Assembly: GCA_023259235.1 (NCBI GenBank) | Contig: JAHFQQ010000018.1 | Location: forward strand, 1-20,432 | Direction: 5' to 3' | DNA: 20,432 nt | Source: Polaromonas sp. | GTDB taxonomy: Bacteria > Pseudomonadota > Gammaproteobacteria > Burkholderiales > Burkholderiaceae_C | In this document: positions 13,991 through 20,432 of the stretch, piece by piece | How the letters are laid out: each line of letters starts with the position of its first letter | How positions within the stretch are numbered: the stretch's first letter is position 1 | Translations under genes and position numbers: made by a program | Notes under the pieces: generated by a model | What the model was told of the DNA's origin: nothing | Database searches by the model: none | Seen by the model: the letters and a program-made list of their open reading frames with translations, nothing else

Positions 13991-14839
13991 TCAAATCTCC
14001 ACGTTGTCAATCAGCCGGGTGTTGCCCAGTTTGGCCGCGCACAGCACCACCAGCGGCTGCCCGGCCAGCGGGCCTTGCGGCGCCAATAGGTCGGCGCGGC
14101 GGCGCACGGTCAGGTAGTCGGGCTTCCAGCCGCGGCGCGCCAGCGCCTGCATTGCCTGCGCTTCCAGCGTGGGCAGGTCCGGCATGTCAACCGCTCTGGC
14201 AGCGTCGCCCAGGGCCCGCAGCGCTCGGGAGAGCTGCGCGGCTTCAAGACGCTGGTCGGCGTTGAGGTAGCCGTTGCGCGATGACAGCGCCAGCCCGTCT
14301 GGCGCGCGCTGTGTTTCACCGGCCAGAATTTCAATCGGCAGGGCAAACTGCTGCACCATGCGGCGCACCACCAGCACCTGCTGGTAGTCTTTCTTGCCGA
14401 ACGCGGCCACACCCGAGGGCATGCCGGCGTACACGCATGAAAACAGCTTGAGTACCACCGTGCTCACGCCGATGAAAAAGCCGGGGCGAAAGTGTCCTTC
14501 CAGAATGTCGCCCAGATCACTCGCGGGATGCACCCGGTAGGTTTGCGGCTCGGGGTAAAGCTCCTGTTCGCGCGGGGCGAACAGGACATCGCACCCCGCT
14601 GCCTCCAGCCGCTGGGCGTCTACATCGAGTGTGCGCGGGTAGCTGTCAAAGTCTTCGTTCGGCGCAAACTGCAGGCGGTTCACAAAAATACTGGATACCG
14701 TCACATCGCCCAGTGGCTTGGCCTGTTTGACCAGCGCAATATGGCCGTCGTGCAGGTTGCCCATGGTGGGCACGAAAGCCGGGCGCCTGAAGGGGCTGAG
14801 GCACGCGCGCAGCCCGGCGATGGTGTGAACAATTTGCAT
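13991..14839 (-). CDS. panC: Pantothenate synthetase (pantoate-beta-alanine ligase)
   Basis: A 282-residue enzyme that condenses pantoate with beta-alanine using ATP, the last step of pantothenate (coenzyme A precursor) synthesis. The nucleotidyltransferase HIGH-like motif is FVPTMGNLHDGHIALV. KKDYQQ (GKKDYQQVLVVRRMVQQF) and the LSSRNGYL signature are also present. Two adjacent ATGs occur; the second (14839, MQIVHTI) has AAGGA at 6-nt spacing and fits the family, whereas the first (14842) has only 3 nt. It lies 23 nt after panB on the same strand, so panB and panC form an operon. Confidence 0.95.
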   Translation of the reverse strand: MQIVHTIAGLRACLSPFRRPAFVPTMGNLHDGHIALVKQAKPLGDVTVSSIFVNRLQFAPNEDFDSYPRTLDVDAQRLEAAGCDVLFAPREQELYPEPQTYRVHPASDLGDILEGHFRPGFFIGVSTVVLKLFSCVYAGMPSGVAAFGKKDYQQVLVVRRMVQQFALPIEILAGETQRAPDGLALSSRNGYLNADQRLEAAQLSRALRALGDAARAVDMPDLPTLEAQAMQALARRGWKPDYLTVRRRADLLAPQGPLAGQPLVVLCAAKLGNTRLIDNVEI

Positions 14840-14862
14840 CATGTTTCCTTGAAAGGGTTGGA

Positions 14863-15768
14863 TTACCACGCGTGAATCGTATTCACCGGGAAGCTGCCGT
14901 CTTTCACGGCGCGGACATAGGCTTCCATGGCGCCGCGCACGCTGTGGGCGCCTTCCATGAAGTTGCGGACGAATTTGGGCATCTTGCCCAGGTTCATGCC
15001 CAGCATGTCGTGCAGAACCAGCACCTGGCCTGATGTGCCGTTGCCGGCCCCAATTCCGATGGTGGGGCAGTGCGTCAGCAGCCGGGTGACTTCAGTTGAC
15101 AGCACCGCTGGCACCATTTCCAGCACCAGCATGGACGCGCCGGCGTCTTGCAGGGCGCTGGCTTCGCGCCGCAAAACTGCGGCGGCTTCATCGGTTTTAC
15201 CCTGCACGCGGTAGCCGCCCAGTGCGTGCACGGTTTGCGGCGTGAGCCCCAGGTGGGCGCATACCGGAATGCCGCGTTCCACCAGAAAATGAATGCTGTC
15301 GGTGGTCCAGCCGCCACCTTCGAGCTTGACCATGTGGGCGCCGGCCTGCATCAGCACCACGGCGCTGCGCAGCGCCTGCTCTTTTGATTCCTGATAGGTG
15401 CCAAACGGCAGGTCGGCAATCAGCCAGGCGGTCGCTTGCGAGCGGCGCAGGCCGCGGGCCACGCATTCAGTGTGGTGGCGCATGGTCTCCAGCGTCACGC
15501 CGACGGTGCTGCTCAAGCCCTGGCAAACCATGCCGAGCGAGTCGCCGACCAGGATGCACTCCACGCCCGCGGCATCGGCCACGGCGGCAAAGGTGGCATC
15601 GTAGGCAGTGAGCATCGCGATCTTTTCTCCATGCGCGTGCATTTCACGCAGGCGCGGCAGGCTCAGCGGCTTGCGCGCCGACGGCGTGGACGATGGCGGC
15701 AGCAGCGTGCCGTACGGTGTCGCCGACGGCGCTGCAGAAGAGGTAATGGAAGGATTTGCTGGGGTCAT
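14863..15768 (-). CDS. panB: 3-methyl-2-oxobutanoate hydroxymethyltransferase
   Basis: This enzyme makes ketopantoate from 2-oxoisovalerate and methylene-tetrahydrofolate, feeding panC. Family segments are KIAMLTAYDATFA, ILVGDSLGMVCQG, LPFGTYQESKEQAL, HMVKLEGGGW, GIPVCAHLGLTPQ, LVLEMVPAVLS (catalytic Glu) and TIGIGAGNGTSGQVLVLHDMLG. About 35-40 N-terminal residues rich in Ser, Pro, Thr and Ala precede the conserved LPRLREMHAHGEK. The body matches the usual length of roughly 265 residues, so this is an N-terminal extension. I prefer the ATG at 15768. ATGs at 15801 and 15807 are possible and none has a good Shine-Dalgarno. It depends on one-carbon folate, made through FolE encoded in the same window. 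Confidence 0.94.
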   Translation of the reverse strand: MTPANPSITSSAAPSATPYGTLLPPSSTPSARKPLSLPRLREMHAHGEKIAMLTAYDATFAAVADAAGVECILVGDSLGMVCQGLSSTVGVTLETMRHHTECVARGLRRSQATAWLIADLPFGTYQESKEQALRSAVVLMQAGAHMVKLEGGGWTTDSIHFLVERGIPVCAHLGLTPQTVHALGGYRVQGKTDEAAAVLRREASALQDAGASMLVLEMVPAVLSTEVTRLLTHCPTIGIGAGNGTSGQVLVLHDMLGMNLGKMPKFVRNFMEGAHSVRGAMEAYVRAVKDGSFPVNTIHAW

Positions 15769-15902
15769 GGTTGAGTCCGGAGTTGGCGCGAGCCTGCTCA
15801 TTAGCACTGCAAACTTGCAATGGCTTTGCGGGTTGGCGAAGCGCGGGCGAGGGACATCTTAACGTCTGAGTCGGGTGTCTGCCCGCTTCCCGGTGATGGG
15901 CT

Positions 15903-16844
15903 TCAGAGGTCGGTGCACGCCAAAGCCGTTCTGGCCGCGGCCAAATCCCAGCCAGCCCAGCCGCAACTCTTGAACAGCACCGGTCCCGTTGTCGGCAAGA
16001 CCTGATTGCGGATCACGTCGGCCAGGCTGGCAAAGCTGGCGACATCCAGTCCGGCCTGCAGCAGATCGCCGGCCTCATGCACGGCATCTGGCGTGTCTAC
16101 CACCACCGTGCCGTGGCTGACGACGTGGCGGCACAACTGCAGACTGAGCTCCACCATTTGCGGCGTGAAGGCGCCGACCGCGGCAATGAACGCATCGCGG
16201 CGCGGCAGGGCGCCGAGCGCCACGCCGTGGGCTGGCGTGCAGGTGACAGTGATCGGGCAGTCGGCCAGCGCGGCATCGGGGTCTGGCACCACGCGCGCCT
16301 TCAGGCCCAGCGCTTGTGCGTGCTGCGCCAGTGCGAGCGCGCCAGCTGCGCCGCGTGAAGCGATGAAAACTTCCCTGATTTCCAGACCCTCGGCAAACGC
16401 TTCCAGATGGGCCAGGCCCTGTACGCCAGCGCCCACGATCAGCAGCGGGCCCTGGGGGCGGGGCGCCAGCCGCTGCGCCGCCAGCAGTGACACGGCGGCG
16501 GTGCGCCGCGCTGTAACGGTGGGGCCGTCCAGCACGAGCTGGCGCTGGCCGGTGGCCACGTCAAACACCACCACGTCGCCCTGAATCGTGGCCAGGCCCC
16601 GCCCGGCGTTGGTTGGCGTGAAGGTAATCAGCTTGGTGATGGCCGTGTGCGCATCCAGCGCAGGCATGACAAACAGGCTGCTGCCGCCCGGCAGCGCCAG
16701 CACCAGGCGCGGCGGCACCTGAACCGAGCCGTCGTTGAGCAGCCGGATGATTTCCTCCACCAGCAATGCCCAAGGCAGTCGCGCCGCCGTCCGGGCTGGG
16801 TCGAGCAGCCCGGTGGAAAGCGGTGTCAGGTCGGAACAGGCCAT
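15903..16844 (-). CDS. Ornithine cyclodeaminase/mu-crystallin family reductase
   Basis: A 313-residue protein of the OCD/mu-crystallin family. The substrate-binding half has K71 (TAITKLITF) and LDGPTVTARRTAAVSLLAAQ (R113). The Rossmann NAD(P)-binding loop is GAGVQG (138-143). The C-terminal KSCGWAGWDLAAA is typical. The catalytic Asp of true ornithine cyclodeaminases (GAD motif) appears as VGAFTPQMVEL, which better fits delta-1-pyrroline-2-carboxylate reductase or another amino-acid dehydrogenase of the family (inference). No Shine-Dalgarno is evident at the ATG. It lies 134 nt upstream of panB on the same strand, but a functional link to pantothenate is not obvious. Confidence 0.85.
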   Translation of the reverse strand: MACSDLTPLSTGLLDPARTAARLPWALLVEEIIRLLNDGSVQVPPRLVLALPGGSSLFVMPALDAHTAITKLITFTPTNAGRGLATIQGDVVVFDVATGQRQLVLDGPTVTARRTAAVSLLAAQRLAPRPQGPLLIVGAGVQGLAHLEAFAEGLEIREVFIASRGAAGALALAQHAQALGLKARVVPDPDAALADCPITVTCTPAHGVALGALPRRDAFIAAVGAFTPQMVELSLQLCRHVVSHGTVVVDTPDAVHEAGDLLQAGLDVASFASLADVIRNQVLPTTGPVLFKSCGWAGWDLAAARTALACTDL

Positions 16845-16900
16845 GCGGCAATGTTAAGGCCAGCCAACGTGAGCCGAAAGCCTTCGTGGACGCGTTTTTA

Positions 16901-16907
16901 TCCTACA
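16901..16907 (+). promoter_or_regulatory. TCCTACA element upstream of the orphan membrane-protein gene
   Basis: TTTTTATCCTACAG lies 80 nt upstream of the gene at 16987 and matches one arm of the palindrome at 7942-7957 and the site at 3370. The role is inferred only from recurrence. The gap between the divergent genes (16845-16986) holds nothing else I recognise. Confidence 0.25.
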
Positions 16908-16986
16908 GATTGACGGGAAAAGCACCGGGATATCTTTTGAAACGCCGTCTTAGCATGGGGACAGGAAAACCAAGTCGGAGCAAACC

Positions 16987-17358
16987 ATGTTTTCTGCATA
17001 CTTCCCGAGAATTGACCAGATATCGTACAAGGTGTTGCTCGGCGTGGCGACTGTTCTGGTCATTTTGTGCCAGCTGGTTGCGATGGCGCTGGTGGCTGAC
17101 GGGCAGGTCAGCAAAGCCCAGCTGCGCGATGCCCGTTACGCGTCCGAGCGCGTGGCGATTGCCTATTGCATTGAGAGCAGCAGCGGAGTGGCTCGAAACA
17201 ACTGTATCCAGCAGGTTCAGGCTGCCACACATCCGCCCCGGGATAGTGGCAACCACCCGGATGGATCTGCCGTCGCCAGCAATTCCGGACTGAAAGACGG
17301 CGCCCTGTCTGCCCTGCAACAGTCTGGTTTCCCGCCCGCGTCTTTTTCGGTGCGCTAG
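16987..17358 (+). CDS. Hypothetical single-pass membrane protein
   Basis: A 123-residue protein that I do not recognise. One transmembrane segment lies at about 16-37 (VLLGVATVLVILCQLVAMALVA) and an extracytoplasmic portion of about 85 residues is likely. Two cysteines there (ARYASERVAIAYCIESSS...NNCIQQV) could form a disulfide. The C-terminal half is Ser/Gly/Pro-rich and probably disordered. GGAG lies 8 nt before the ATG. Codon use resembles the neighbours, and the start, ribosome binding site and topology support a real gene. It converges on the FmdE-like gene with 25 nt between stops. Confidence 0.7.
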   Translation: MFSAYFPRIDQISYKVLLGVATVLVILCQLVAMALVADGQVSKAQLRDARYASERVAIAYCIESSSGVARNNCIQQVQAATHPPRDSGNHPDGSAVASNSGLKDGALSALQQSGFPPASFSVR

Positions 17359-17383
17359 GGCAGGGCGCGCCCTGCCACGCCAG

Positions 17384-17998
17384 TCAACCTTTTGAGTACT
17401 GAACCACGATCACATCGGGATCGTCGGCATGATCAATGAGCAGTTTGCGAACCCGTTCCTGCCACAGCGTTTGAAACAGCCTGGCTTCATCCGCGGTAGC
17501 AGTCCCCGACACGCAACGCTGCATAAGTTCACGCAAACGGGAATCGCCAGAGACGCGGTCAAGTTGCGCCGATGCCGTTGCGGACTCCCGGGTGTCGAGC
17601 CGGGTGAGGCGGATTTCACCTGCGATGGGCGTGCCAAATACCAGTAGCCTGCGGCGATCGAATCGGCCGCCAAGTCCCTTGAAACCCGAATCCTCGGTGG
17701 CGCCGGTCAGCAGGCTGAGGACGTTGGCAATGACGCCGGTCACGCCGTCCTGGCGCTGGCCGGGCAGATCGACCCGAATGGCACCGCGTTCAGGCAACGC
17801 ATCGGGGTAAAGCGCCGCCAATGCCGACCTGGCCATCAGGTATGTTGCGGCGACGGTCGGGCAGGAATGGCCCGCCAGCCTGACCGCATCCACGTAGCTG
17901 TACTCCATGACGCCGTGCGCGGCCGCGCCGAGAAACTCGGCCAATGGATCGCGCATCGTGATGCGGGGTACCTTGTCGAAAAAATCCGGGTAGCTCAT
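17384..17998 (-). CDS. FmdE-like (formylmethanofuran dehydrogenase subunit E family) protein
   Basis: A 204-residue cytoplasmic protein. Residues about 36-130 resemble the FmdE domain: YVDAVRLAGHSCPTVAATYL with H44 and C46 as possible metal ligands, RGAIRVDLPG, and DGVTGVIANVLSLLTGATEDSGFKGLGGRFDRR. The C-terminal part (RCVSGTATADEARLFQTLWQERVRKLLID) is a helical domain seen in bacterial homologues. The family occurs in many bacteria without methanogenesis, often in redox or metal contexts, and its role here is unknown. AAGGAG precedes the ATG. It lies 36 nt downstream of metG on the same strand, so it is probably cotranscribed. The domain assignment is from memory of the pattern. Confidence 0.6.
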   Translation of the reverse strand: MSYPDFFDKVPRITMRDPLAEFLGAAAHGVMEYSYVDAVRLAGHSCPTVAATYLMARSALAALYPDALPERGAIRVDLPGQRQDGVTGVIANVLSLLTGATEDSGFKGLGGRFDRRRLLVFGTPIAGEIRLTRLDTRESATASAQLDRVSGDSRLRELMQRCVSGTATADEARLFQTLWQERVRKLLIDHADDPDVIVVQYSKG

Positions 17999-18034
17999 TG
18001 CTCTTTCTCCTTGAACGGGTCTGCGTGCCGGTCT

Positions 18035-20173
18035 TTATCGAACCCGCATGCCAGGCGTTGCGCCGGGCAATGGTTCGAGCACATAAATGCCGGGCCGGGA
18101 TTTTCCGTCAGCGTGGCTGGCGGCCAGCACCATGCCTTCGCTGACGCCGAACTTCATCTTGCGCGGCGCCAGGTTGGCCACCAGCACCGTATCCTTGCCT
18201 ATGAGTTGTGCAGGCTTGTACGCCGAAGCTATGCCGCTGAAAACATTGCGCAGCCTGCCTTCACCCGCATCCAGCGTCAGGCGCAGCAGCTTGGTGGAGC
18301 CCTCCACCGCCTCGCAGTTGACGATTCTGGCGATGCGCAGGTCTATCCTGGCGAAGTCGTCGATGGTGATGGCGGGCGCAATCTCCTCTCCACCAGGCGC
18401 TATGGCTTCAATAGCTGACTGTGCTGATTCTGCCTCTGCTGGAGGCTCAAACAGTGCATCAAGCTGCTCGGGGGAAACTCGTTGCATCAGGTGTTGGTAG
18501 GGTTGGATTACATGGCCTGTTGGAAGGCAGGTTTTCGCGTCGTCCCATGTGAGTGGCGTGGCACTTAAACCGAGCATTTTCTCCACTTCAGTGGCTACGC
18601 CCGGCAGGATCGGTTTTAAGTACAGGGTTAGTAAACGGAAGCAATTGATTAGAACGCTGCATACGATCTGAAGTTGTCCCGAGTCCGACACGTTCTTCGC
18701 CAATACCCAAGGCTTCTTTTCGTCTGCGTATTGGTTTACTTCGTCTGTAAGCGCCATGATTTCCCGGATTGCCCGGCTGTACTCCCGGTTTTCGTAAGCC
18801 CCTCTAATTGAGTCCGCTGCATGCATTACCTTGGTAACCAGGCTGTCAATTTCATCTCCACCGACGGCGCGGGCAGTGTCTCCCTCCAAATACATCCCGA
18901 CTAACCGGCCGTTGAATTTCTTCGTAATAAACCCTGCCGCCCGGCTGGCGATATTGACGTACTTGCCAATCAAATCGCTGTTCACCCGCGCCATGAAGTC
19001 GTCCGCATTGAAATCAATGTCTTCATTGCGTGCACTGAGCTTGGCCGCCAGGTAGTAGCGCAGCCATTCCGGGTTCATGCCCAGTTGGAGGTACTTCAGC
19101 GGGTCCAGGCCGGTGCCCCGGCTCTTGCTCATTTTTTCGCCGTTGTTGACAGTCAAAAACCCATGGACAAACACGTTGTCAGGCGTCTTGCGGCCGCTGA
19201 AATGCAGGGTGGCGGGCCAGAACAGCGTGTGGAAGGTGACGATGTCCTTGCCGATGAAGTGGTACTGCTCCAGCGCCGGCAAGGTGGCCGGGTCCATGTA
19301 GTCGTCATAGTCCTGGCCGCGCTTTTTCAGCAGATTCTTCAGCGAGGCCAGGTAGCCGATGGGCGCGTCCAGCCAGACGTAAAAGTACTTGCCGGGCGCA
19401 TCGGGAATCTCGATTCCGAAGTAGGGAGCATCTCTGGAAATGTCCCAGTCGCCCAATCCTTCGGAGGTCGAGCCATCAGGGTTGGTACGAGTTGAAAACC
19501 ACTCCTTGACCTTGTTGGCGACTTCGGGCTGGAGTTTGCCGTCTTGCGTCCACTTTTGGAGAAACTCGACGCAGCGCGGATCCGACAACCTGAAAAAGAA
19601 ATGTTCCGAGCTCTTGAGTACTGGCGTCACACCCGACAGGGCCGAGTAGGGCGCAATCAGGTCCGTCGGCGCATAGACCGCGCCGCAGACTTCACAGTTG
19701 TCGCCGTACTGGTCCCTGGCGTGGCATTTCGGGCATTCGCCCTTGATGAAGCGGTCTGGCAGAAACATGTTCTTTTCGGGGTCGAAGAACTGCTCTATGG
19801 TTTTGGTCTCAATCAGCGAGCCTTGCGGGTTGTCGCGCAGGTCGCGATAAATCTGCCGGGCCAGTTCATGGTTTTCCGGTGAATCGGTGGAACTCCAGTT
19901 GTCAAAGCTGATGTGAAAGCCGTCCAGGTACTGCTTGCGGCCGGCCGCAATGTCGGCCACAAACTGCTGCGGCGTTTTGCCCGCTTTTTCAGCGGCGATC
20001 ATGATCGGCGCGCCGTGGGCATCGTCAGCACCGCAGAAGTTCACCTCATGGCCCTGCATGCGCTGGAACCGCACCCAGACGTCGGCCTGGATATATTCCA
20101 TGATATGGCCGATGTGGAAGTTGCCGTTGGCGTAGGGCAGGGCGGTGGTGACAAAGAGGCGGCGCTGGGGCAT
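18035..20173 (-). CDS. metG: Methionyl-tRNA synthetase
   Basis: A 712-residue class I aminoacyl-tRNA synthetase charging tRNA-Met. The HIGH motif is H20-I-G-H23 (PYANGNFHIGH). The zinc knuckle uses C147, C150, C160 and C163. KMSKS is at 347-351. The anticodon-binding helical domain is about 385-565. A linker of about 35 residues follows, then a C-terminal EMAP-II/Trbp111-like tRNA-binding domain (about 600-712; DDFARIDLRIARIVNCEAVEGS...NLAPRKMKFGVSEGMVLAAS), as in E. coli MetRS. Linker residues about 573-593 are encoded by repeat copy 5. The tract coding for the anticodon-binding region (about 18540-18960) is lower in GC than the rest. It is divergent from apbC over 187 bp. Confidence 0.97.
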   Translation of the reverse strand: MPQRRLFVTTALPYANGNFHIGHIMEYIQADVWVRFQRMQGHEVNFCGADDAHGAPIMIAAEKAGKTPQQFVADIAAGRKQYLDGFHISFDNWSSTDSPENHELARQIYRDLRDNPQGSLIETKTIEQFFDPEKNMFLPDRFIKGECPKCHARDQYGDNCEVCGAVYAPTDLIAPYSALSGVTPVLKSSEHFFFRLSDPRCVEFLQKWTQDGKLQPEVANKVKEWFSTRTNPDGSTSEGLGDWDISRDAPYFGIEIPDAPGKYFYVWLDAPIGYLASLKNLLKKRGQDYDDYMDPATLPALEQYHFIGKDIVTFHTLFWPATLHFSGRKTPDNVFVHGFLTVNNGEKMSKSRGTGLDPLKYLQLGMNPEWLRYYLAAKLSARNEDIDFNADDFMARVNSDLIGKYVNIASRAAGFITKKFNGRLVGMYLEGDTARAVGGDEIDSLVTKVMHAADSIRGAYENREYSRAIREIMALTDEVNQYADEKKPWVLAKNVSDSGQLQIVCSVLINCFRLLTLYLKPILPGVATEVEKMLGLSATPLTWDDAKTCLPTGHVIQPYQHLMQRVSPEQLDALFEPPAEAESAQSAIEAIAPGGEEIAPAITIDDFARIDLRIARIVNCEAVEGSTKLLRLTLDAGEGRLRNVFSGIASAYKPAQLIGKDTVLVANLAPRKMKFGVSEGMVLAASHADGKSRPGIYVLEPLPGATPGMRVR
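18397..18457 (+). repeat. Palindromic repeat, copy 5, in frame in the metG linker
   Basis: The plus strand reads GCTATGGCTTCAATAGCTGA, a GCTAT/ATAGC inverted pair, followed by CTGTGCTGATTC and a tail CTGGAGGCTCAAACAGTGC. It aligns end to end with the family core and tail. It is antisense to metG and supplies about 20 codons of the Ala/Glu/Pro-rich linker. Confidence 0.65.
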
Positions 20174-20301
20174 GTAAAAAGCTCTGGGGCTGTTAAGGGC
20201 TAACCTGTGATTTTAGGTCCCGCGCCGGAATGCCCGGCAGCAATCCCTCATGGCCCCATGGTCCGCGCTGCAGCGTTAGACTTCAGGGCTAACTGGTCGC
20301 A

Positions 20302-20327
20302 GCCGGGTTTTCGCAAAAGCACCCGGC
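20302..20327 (+). other. Stem-loop in the apbC leader
   Basis: GCCGGGT (20302-20308) pairs with ACCCGGC (20321-20327), and inner TTT/AAA pairing is possible. The structure ends 33 nt before the apbC ATG and has no T-run. It may be a leader hairpin. The rest of the 187-bp metG-apbC gap shows only an AGGGCTAAC direct repeat (near 20193 and 20285). Confidence 0.3.
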
Positions 20328-20360
20328 CTGCCTTGTCCGAATCAACTGGAGAATTTCCCG

Positions 20361-20432
20361 ATGACCCTTGAGAAACAGACTGTCTTGAACGCCCTGCAAA
20401 CCGTGCTGGACCCGAACACAGGCAAGGATTTT
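20361..20432 (+). CDS. apbC: Iron-sulfur cluster carrier ApbC/Mrp, N-terminus (3' truncated by window edge)
   Basis: Only the first 24 codons are in the window: MTLEKQTVLNALQTVLDPNT, then GKDF. This matches the start of the DUF59-like N-terminal domain of Mrp/ApbC P-loop ATPases, which carry Fe-S clusters to apoproteins. GGAG lies about 10 nt before the ATG. The ATPase domain lies outside the window. Position divergent from metG is common for this gene in proteobacteria, which strengthens the call. Confidence 0.8.
   Translation, partial: MTLEKQTVLNALQTVLDPNTGKDF

Overview
The window looks like a chromosomal segment of a betaproteobacterium of the order Burkholderiales, most likely family Comamonadaceae (Polaromonas/Rhodoferax-like). 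This rests on protein flavour, moderately high GC, the order gpmA-ctpA-moeB divergent from rhodanese-grxC-secB-gpsA, and metG divergent from apbC. No database search was run. Coding density is high, no gap exceeds about 210 bp, and I see no tRNA, rRNA, transposase, phage gene or CRISPR array.

Layout. (1) 1-3308, plus strand: 3' end of a ClsB-type cardiolipin synthase, then a tight folE-BLUF-DUF429 group and a secreted thermonuclease-like protein. (2) 3516-7811, an envelope/stress and signalling block: two convergent BON-domain lipoproteins sharing a TTAA at their stops, a DUF883 (ElaB/YqjD-like) membrane-anchored protein, a 54-residue DUF1328 membrane protein, a CHASE3 histidine kinase divergent from a NarL-type response regulator, and a stand-alone receiver protein. 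(3) 7988-11204, minus strand: moeB/thiF-like E1 enzyme, C-terminal processing protease, phosphoglycerate mutase. (4) 11342-13827, plus strand: membrane-anchored rhodanese, glutaredoxin, SecB and GpsA, a redox, export and phospholipid-precursor set. (5) 13991-16844, minus strand: panC, panB and an ornithine cyclodeaminase-family protein. (6) 16987-20173: an orphan single-pass membrane protein (plus), an FmdE-like protein and metG (minus). (7) 20361-end: the first 24 codons of apbC/mrp.

The most striking signal is a family of about 60-75 bp palindrome-containing repeats, seen five times. Two copies are intergenic, one runs across the 3' end of the DUF429 gene up to the nuclease start codon, and two lie in frame inside essential-type genes: gpsA, and metG at the linker before its C-terminal tRNA-binding domain. 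This resembles the in-frame palindromic elements described in Rickettsia. Other points are a BLUF blue-light sensor coupled to folE, a recurring intergenic TCCTAC/GTAGGA motif near envelope and signalling genes (including a perfect palindrome upstream of the lone receiver), and an internal metG tract with lower GC and foreign-looking leucine codons.
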